A stretch of 64,000 bases of DNA, from NCBI GenBank assembly GCA_018266215.1, contig JAFEAV010000006.1, forward strand, positions 1-64,000, written 5' to 3'. The stretch comes from Cyanobacteria bacterium SZAS LIN-3. GTDB lineage: Bacteria; Cyanobacteriota; Vampirovibrionia; Obscuribacterales; Obscuribacteraceae. Positions 44,873 through 53,800 of the stretch are shown here, one piece after another. Numbering within the stretch: position 1 is the stretch's first letter; every line of letters starts with the position of its first letter. The notes under the pieces were generated by a model. That model had not been told where the DNA came from and did not search any database. It saw nothing but the letters and a program-made list of their open reading frames with translations. Made by a program: the position numbers and the translations under genes.

Positions 44873-47800
44873 ATGGTCAATAGCTATGAGCCGGTAACAT
44901 CTGCCTTCACATCAAGACAGCGTGTAGTCTGCGCCACTCTCGGACTGGCAAGCAGCATATCGGTCTCAACCTCGGCGGTCATGGCAAATGTGCCAGTACC
45001 AACACCGCATGGAGCTCCGAACGCCTGGCCGTCTCATATGACCGTCCCAGCAGGACACGCCTTCAGCGCCAATGCCGGCGGCTGGCAATCTGCGGCGGGG
45101 GCCGGTGGTCACAGTCCATTTGGATCCTTCGGCTCATCCAATACCCAGGCTACCCAGAGTGGCGCTCTGTCTAATTTTCACGTGCAGCACGCCGTCAACC
45201 ACGCCTTCCTGGGTGCGGCAGCAGCCAGCGCCAACAGCAACGACCTGAACCTGGCTTCATCCAAGCAGACTTTTCTGGCCGATAACCTGGCCAATTTCCA
45301 CGACCTGACCATCCTGGTCGGTGGCACCCGCGAAGTTATCACCTCCGGCTCAAGACTTACGGCGGCAGAAGTCGTAGCAGCGCAGCAAGTCCTGACCGGC
45401 GGCACCCAGACCATTCGCCTCAACAGCTCCGGCACAGCCATCGGCGGTACCGTCACGCTCAACAACAATTTGCTCACCGCCCTCGACAGCAGCGTCGGCG
45501 GCTCGATTGGCTCGCTCACAATTTCTCATGGCGTAAAAGTGATCGATACCCTCAGTCAACTTTCACTCAGTGGTTATCTATCCAACTACGGATCTATCCT
45601 CACCGCCGCCACAACTCCCGGCGCAACCGACACCATTTCGGCAGCGTCCATTTTTAACGCGGCCGGCGGAGCAATCAGCTCCTACACCGGAGCAGCCGGA
45701 GGACTCTTCTCAGCCGACGCCATCTTGAACGCACTCACATCAGTGACAAACTATGGCACCATCAGTAGTGCCGGTAATCTCACCATCAATGCTCCGGTTG
45801 TCTACAACGTAGCAAGTCATGGTGGCGGCGGTGCAATCAGCGCCGGGCAAAACGTCAATCTCAATACCGAAGCAATCGGCAACGCCGGCTTGATTGCCGC
45901 CCTCACAGGCAACGTAAATGTCGTCAGCCCAGCGGCTCTGGCTATCCAAAATGCCGGTGGAACATTCGAGGCCAAACAGGGCAATATCAATTTCAATACA
46001 AGCAACGCCAACATAGATGTAGACGGCGGCAATTTCTACTCGCAGCAGGTCAATGTGAAGGCCGGCCAGGCCGCGGTCAATATGTTTGCCGACAACATAT
46101 CCGGCGTAGTCAATGTATCCTGCAACGAGGTCCATCTCGGTACCGGCGTCAGCAGTTTGAACCTGGGCAACGTTGACTGCTCCGGTGACCCGACATTTTT
46201 CTCACTGCTGAGCGATGTGACCATCGACGGCACCATAGCCCCGACCAACGGCAACGATCTCTCGATCATTGCTGGCAGAAATATCATCAGCAAGAGCGGC
46301 GGCACTCTTAATACGACGCAGGCCAGCGGCAACGGTGGCAATCTCACCCTGGTGGCCGGCGCCAATGTCACAAAAGTCGGCAACACCCTCATACTTACGG
46401 ACAACGGAGCCAATGGCGGCAGCGCCACCGGTGGTGTCATTGACTTAACCGGCGGAAACGGCGGTACCGGCGCAGTCACGGCCATAACGACGCAGGGCAC
46501 CGGAACCGGCGGGAACGCCGGCAGCATAACAATGGTTGCCTACAAAGGGTCCGGTACCAATTCCGGCAAGATCATTCTGCCCCAGAACGTGAGCGTAGAC
46601 GCCTCGACTACAAGTGACGGCACATGGGGTGACGTCACGATGTACGCTGGAGCGACCACCGGCGTCGGCATCACAACGGCCGGCATAAAAGGTCAGAACG
46701 TGACCCTGGCAACCGGCACACCCACGACCAACGGTGGCGTCAACGTAGACATACCGACCGGCGTTGTCACAGGTACCTTCGGTACTTCCGCGCTCACCGC
46801 GTCGGATATCACCATTCCAGACAATACCGGCGGTATTGGCAGCATTGAGGCCACGGGCAACGTAGACATTCAGTCCCAGGGCGCCGTAAGTACCTTCGCG
46901 ATCTTCGCCGGTGGCCTGGGCGGCGTGCAAGGCGCAGCAGTCCTCGACGGTCAAGCCGGTGGAACAATCAACATTGTTGCCGGAAAAACAGTCCAGACCG
47001 GTGACCTTATAGCAGTAGGCGGCGGTGGGGCCGGCAGCGGATCTACAACGGCCGGATTTGATGGCGGAGCCGGTGGCAACGGCGGCACCATTACCGTCAC
47101 ATCGCAAACCGGTTCAGTCCTCATCTTTGGCGATGTGAACGTCTCGGGCGGAGGCGGAGGTGGCGGCGCTGGCGGCGACGAACTGAACACTGCCTCAAAC
47201 GGAGGAGCTGGCGGTACCGCAGGGACCGTCACACTCGATGCAGTTGCTGGTGACGTAACAGTCACTGGAAAAATTCTTGCCTATGACGGCGGAGCAGGTG
47301 GGGCCGGCGGCGACCAGGGAGCCCTTGGAGTCGGTGGCGGCGGCGGCGGCGGAAGCGCCTATGGTGGTGCTGGTGGTGGCGGCGGCGGCGGTGTCGGCGA
47401 CGGTACTCACGCTCCTGAATTTGGAGCCGGTGGCGGCGGCGGTCTATCAGTAGGCTTTGGCAGCGGCGGTGGCGGCGGCGGCTCATATGACGTCGGCACC
47501 CCCGGTATTGGTCTCACCAATGGCGGCAGTGGAGGCTCCTGGCTGGTAGCTGGATTTGGCGGCGCGGGTGACTCTTTTGGCACCAATGGCTTCTACAACG
47601 GTAATGGCGGTACCGGCGGTGGTATTGCGGCTCCAGGCACAGGTGGAGCACCGGCGACAACGGTCACGACCGGCGGCGGCGGTGGCGGCAACAGCCCCGG
47701 AGGCAAGGCACCAGGTTCAGCCGGCACAGCTCCATTTGTCACGTCCGGCGGCACAGGTACTGTCGTAATCAACGTAGGCGGTACGGCATCCGGAGCACTT

Positions 47801-50800
47801 GCATCGGTAGCAACACCCCTTGCCGTGGAAGTAGGCAGCATCGATATCCAGAATACCGGACTTTCCAAAACAGCCTCGGCGAACATCCTCAGCACATCGG
47901 GCGTTGCACTTGAACTTGTCGGCGCGGCTATGGGCTCGACAGGCAGTTTCACAGTGGCGACCAACAATAACGCTAACCTGGCCAATAGCGACACTACCAT
48001 CGACGTAAATGGTCCTGTCACTGGTGGCACCATATCGATAACAACTAACGGTACCGGCACCGGCAACAAAGACATCAATATAAATGATTCAGTCGGCGGC
48101 GGAGCCGGAGCGGCAACGATTACGGCCAACGGCGGCCAGATCGTCACAAATGGAGTTGGCGTTATCGACAGCGCCAGCGCAAACCTCACAGCTTCGGGCG
48201 CGATTAATGTAGCCACAAATGTAAGCTCACTCAAAGTAGCATCGACCGGCAGCACCATCGACGTTGCGCAGGATGTCACCAACATGAGTCTCGATGTCAG
48301 CAGTGCCGCGGGCAAGGCTATGAATATCGTTGCCCAGGGCAAACTGACAGTAATCGGTGCGGTATCGGATACCGGCGGCGCAATCGCTCTTGAATCTGTG
48401 GGCGACGACATCGTTATCAGCGCCGCGGTAAACGCCGGAGCAACGGGCTCAGTGACACTGACTGCCGACACTGGTGCTATCTCCACTACAAACACATCAG
48501 TCGTCACAGGTAAAACTGTAAACTTGCTGGCAGGCACTTCAGTTGGCTCCAGCACCAAAGCTATCAATACATCTTCGCCTACCGTCACGTCGACAACTGG
48601 TGCCACCGACGACGTGTATATCAGTGACAATACAACGACGACATTTACTTTCGATCCCGGAGCCTCCAACTCCACAGGCACAATGTCGATCACGTCCGCT
48701 GCCGCCACAACTAAAATCGTTCAAGCACCATATGACACCGTCGTCATTGCCAATACAAATGCCAATGGCAGCGTACTGCTCAATTCCGGCAACAGTAAAA
48801 CAGTGGAACTCGGCAATGGTGCAGGTCCTTTCACCGTCACCAGCAAAGGCAATATCGACAGCAATGTCAATAACACCGGCATAGCCGCCACTACTGTCAC
48901 CATGACCAGTACGAACGGCAAAATCGGCAGCAACAATACAATTATTGTTGACAGTCCTAATCTCATACTGAACGCAGCCAATGGCCTTGTACGAGTCTCC
49001 GATCTCCAGGGCGCCAATGTCAGCGGCTCTGCCGCCACCGGATTCACTGTGACTGACACCGAAGCAACCGGCGTGGGCTTGACGGTCAACGGTGCTATTA
49101 CCGCTACAACCCTGGCTCTGACAACAACCGGAACGGCGGATATCAATGTCAATGCAGCTCTCACAGTTACAGGCGGCAGCGGCAACATAAACTTGAACTC
49201 CGGCGGCAGCGTCATTACAGGAGCCGCTGGCACAATCACCGGTGATACTCAGACGATAACCGCAGCCAAGGACATCACGACCGGCGGCAAAATCAGCGGC
49301 AATAACATATCGCTCACAGCCACTGCAGGCGTAGCCAGCGTCAACAACACAATCACAGGTACCGGCGCTCTGCCGACAATCACTATCAAAGGCGGAGCAG
49401 CCAGCGGAACAGCCGTGGCTATAGGTGGGGCAATAACGGGAAGCACCATAACGCTAACCGGCACAAGTGCCACATCCGACGTATCGATCGGAGCTAACGT
49501 AGGCACCCTGGCTGCAACAACTACGGTTAATGTCACAGCCGGTCGATCGATCGTCAGCACAGGCACCGGCTCCATCGGCGCTACCAATGTCGATCTCAAG
49601 GCCACAGCCGGAGATGTCGGCACATTGGCCCTGCCTGCCCTGACAAATGCAACAAACCTTACAGCCAACGCCCCAGCCGGCAGCGTCTTCGTTTCGCAGA
49701 CAGGGAATGTCAGCATTGGCGCCTCCGCTGCCAACAAAACTCTTGTCATTGCTGCGGCGGGTACCCTGACGACTTCAGGAATAGTCAGCACCGCATCGGG
49801 CGATCTGACTTTATCATCGACCGGGGCACAGACTATCGGCGCCGCGGTGACCGGTGGTGGCAGCAACACAAGCCTCCTTGCCGGGGGCAAACTGACAATC
49901 AATGGCGCAGTCAGCGGCAAGTCAATCAGTCTGCAATCTGGCGGCGTAACAGGCGATATAGTCGACGCCTCGGGCAGTGTCACAGCCTCCAGTAATATCA
50001 TCGTGACTGTAGGCGGCACCGCAACATTGACGGTAAGTACTCCGACGCTATCTATTACAGGCAGTCTCGCCGCATCGTCGGCGGATATAACCAACACTTT
50101 CGCCGGACCAATGTCCCTCGGAGGCAGTGCTGTAGGATCCAGCGGTACGTTGAAGGTGACAACGACCGGCAACGGTGGAGCGGCTGACGGCACTATCAAT
50201 GTGACCGGAGCAGTCTCCGGTAAAAACATAACCCTTATAACTGGTGGAAAGGGACCGAACAACATCGCATTGTCCGGCAAGGGCACGATTGCTGCAAACG
50301 GTGGCACGGCTACTCTGACTTCAGTCGGCGGCTCAATCACATCGGGCACAATCACTAACACCATCAGCGGCACATCGGGTATTCTCACCGCCAACAGTGG
50401 CATAGTCGACGTTGTTACAAACGTTGGCACACTGCAACTGAGTACCGGCACCGGCACATCTAATGTCTTGCAACCTTCTTTAGCATTGAACTTGGGGGCA
50501 AGCACGTTCGGAACCGGTTCAACAGTCACTATTCAAGGCGGCAACCAGATCAACGTGACCGGCGCTATCGCAGCCGGCAACAGCAATGTCACTATCACTG
50601 GCACCGGCGTTGATATCGGAGCAGCAATCGGCGCGGGCACCGGCATCGTCACCCTGACGAGCTCGGGCAACATCACCGACTCGAACGGTTCGACAATTAC
50701 GGCCAAGACGATAAACTTGACCACCGGAGGCACGACCGGAAGCATCGGCACATCGACCAAGGCAATATTCACCAATGCCACCACTGTCAATGCCACAAGC

Positions 50801-53800
50801 GGCACCGCAGGTGACGCCTACGTCAACGACCAGAATGCCGGTGCATTTACTTTCAATGCGCTGTCGACTTCAACAGGCACACTGGGTCTGACATCAGCAA
50901 CGGCCAATCTCACGGTCGGCGATGCCGGGTACACCACCGTGACTATAAATGGATCAGGCAATATTCTCTTTGCTAAGGCCAGCACCATTGGTGACGGCAC
51001 TGGTGTGGTGACAATCAATACGTCAGGCAATATCGACGGTGTGGATAATACCCACCTTATAACTGGTTCCACAGTCAGCCTGACGAGCACGGGTGGATCA
51101 ATCGGCAGTACGGTAGCACCCGTCATCAGCGCGCCTACCCTTGTGCTCAATGCCACAAAAGGCTCCGTCAACGCAGTAGATTCGATAGCTGCAACCTCAG
51201 TGTCGGGCTCCGCCAGCACCAGCTTCACCCTGACTGACTCAGCCGCGTCCGGTACAGGTATCGCGGTCAATAGCCCCATCAGCGCAGCCACGATCAATTT
51301 AACGACCAGCGGCGCCAGTGACATTGTCGTCAATAAGGCCCTGGGAAGCGGCAGCGGCACAGTCAATCTCCAATCTGGCGGCAATATCTCGCTCGTGACA
51401 GCTGCTACGGTTTCCGCCACAACAATTTCAATGGTGGCTGCCAACAGTGTAACCGCCGGAGGCACACTCACCGGCAACAACATCACCATCACCGCGACCG
51501 GTGGCGTGGCCACCGTCAGCAACTCCATCACCGGCACAGGAGCAGGCTCAACCCTGACGATCAAGGGCGGCGCCACCGGTACCACAGCCGTCTCTCTCGG
51601 CGGCACAGTAACCGTAGATACAATATCGGCCACCAGCACATCGACAGGCGACATATCAATCACCGGAGCACTCGGCACCGCCGGCACTCCGTCTACGAAA
51701 GTCACGCTGACCTCCGGCAATGACCTGACTCTCAGCCCCGCTGGTACCGTTAACGCCACAACCATCGGATTGACCGGCGCTCACGATGTCAAAGCCGACG
51801 GCAAACTGGTAGGCACCACCATTGGGGTGACGGCAACAAACGGCTCGGCCACCGTAAGCAACACAATCACGGCTAGCGGGGTCGGCAACAGCGTCACCAT
51901 AAAGGGTGGCGCCGGCAGCGGCAATGCTGTAGTACTGGGCAGCACGGTGCTGGGCACAACAATAACCGTAAACGGCACAACCGCAGGTGGAGATGTCCAG
52001 ATAAATGGCGCTCTCGGTTCCGCAGCCAGCCCGTCAACCACCGTCAATGTCACATCCAAAGGCAACCTATCTCTATCGGGCACAGTTAATTCCACCGGTA
52101 TCGTTTTGACCGCCGCCAACGACGTAACAGCCGGCGGCACCCTCACCGGCACCAATATCGGTGTCACGGCCACCGGTGGCGTTGCCACAATCTCCAAAGG
52201 CATCACCGCAACGGGAGCCGGCTCCACAGTGAGCATCTCCGGCGGGGCCACAAACCCTGCGGCTGTTGCAATCAATGGAGCCATCGGTGGAGACACGATC
52301 TCGATCACCGGCAGCAACGCCGGCTCCGGCATAACGCTCGGCGCTAACGTCGGCACAGCGGCATCGACGAGCGTAACGCTCTCGGCCGGTGGTGCCATAA
52401 CAGGTGGTGCGGCGACTGTCGTAGCGGGCATCACAGTTGGACTAAACTCAACAAACGCCGATGTCGGCTCGGTTGGCCAGGCCATCCTGACCAAAGCGGT
52501 CACAACCCTGACAGCAAATGCTTCAGCGGGCAGCGTCTACGTTTCGCAGGCAGGCAATGTCAGCCTGGGTAACTCGGCGGCTGCAAATACGATGTCGATC
52601 ACCAGCACCTCAGGCACTCTGAATGTCTCAGGCACCGTATCATCCAAATCTGGAGGGACAGTGTTGACCGCGGCAGGTGCTTTCACCTCAAGCGGCACCA
52701 TCAACGGTCAGACTGTCGACGTCACAGCACTGACTATATCCAACTCCGGCACAATCGCAGCCTTGAAGACAACAACCCTGACAGGCACCGGTTCCGGTGC
52801 TGTTATTTCCAACAACACGACCGGAAACATCTCCGGTGACACCATCAATATCTCAGCTTCCAGCAAGACAGCAAATACCATCTCCAACGATGGAACAATC
52901 GCTGGTTTGACCAGCCTGACCATAGACAACTCAGCGGCCGGAGCCGGCGGTAAGGTCTCCAACACGGCAAACGGAACAATCACTGCGGCGACAGTGACTC
53001 TAAATTCAGCTGCCGTCGACAACCAGAAGAGCATTACCGTTGCCAAAGCTCTGAACATATCCAATCCCAATGGAGACCTGGCAATCACAGGCATAAACGG
53101 ATCATTCACCGCTGTGAAGGGAGCATCGCTCAACCTGCAAGCCAAGGGCAACATCAGCGCCGGCACAGTAGCGGCCAATGCACTTTCGGCTCTGACGAAC
53201 CTGCATCAATATACGGTCTCGGCAGGAGGCACATTCACAAGCCCTCTGACCGGCATAACGGTTGTGGAAGACGGCTCGGGTAACGGCGGAACCATTTCAC
53301 TGGTCGCCTCCAACATTGTCTCCAACGGATCTCCAGTCAGCGCATTTGCCCTGAGCGCCCTGGGCACCACCGGCAACGGCGGTAACGTCACACTCAATTT
53401 GAGCGGCACCGGCACCACCGGCCTCACTATCGGCAGCGCAGTCGGACAGTACAGTGTCAATGCAGCAGGCTCAAACGGCGGCACGGTGACAGTCATCACA
53501 CCTGGTGCTCTCAAGGTCACGACCGCCAATCTGGTGGTAAACGGCACCGACGGCTCGGCCGCAGGCAAAGGCGCTACCGTCAACCTGTCGGGCACCAAGA
53601 GCGTGCTTATCGTAGGCGACCTGGATACTCACACGGGTGCCGGCGCCTACGGCGATATTCACATCACCAGCGGCTCGGCTCTGGCCTTCAATATTGATGG
53701 CACCATCGGCACAACAATCAATGGTCAAACCAGTACAAACGGCAAGACCCCAGTGATTCTGGCCGGTAAGACAGTGACCATAGACGACGTCGCCGGCGTC

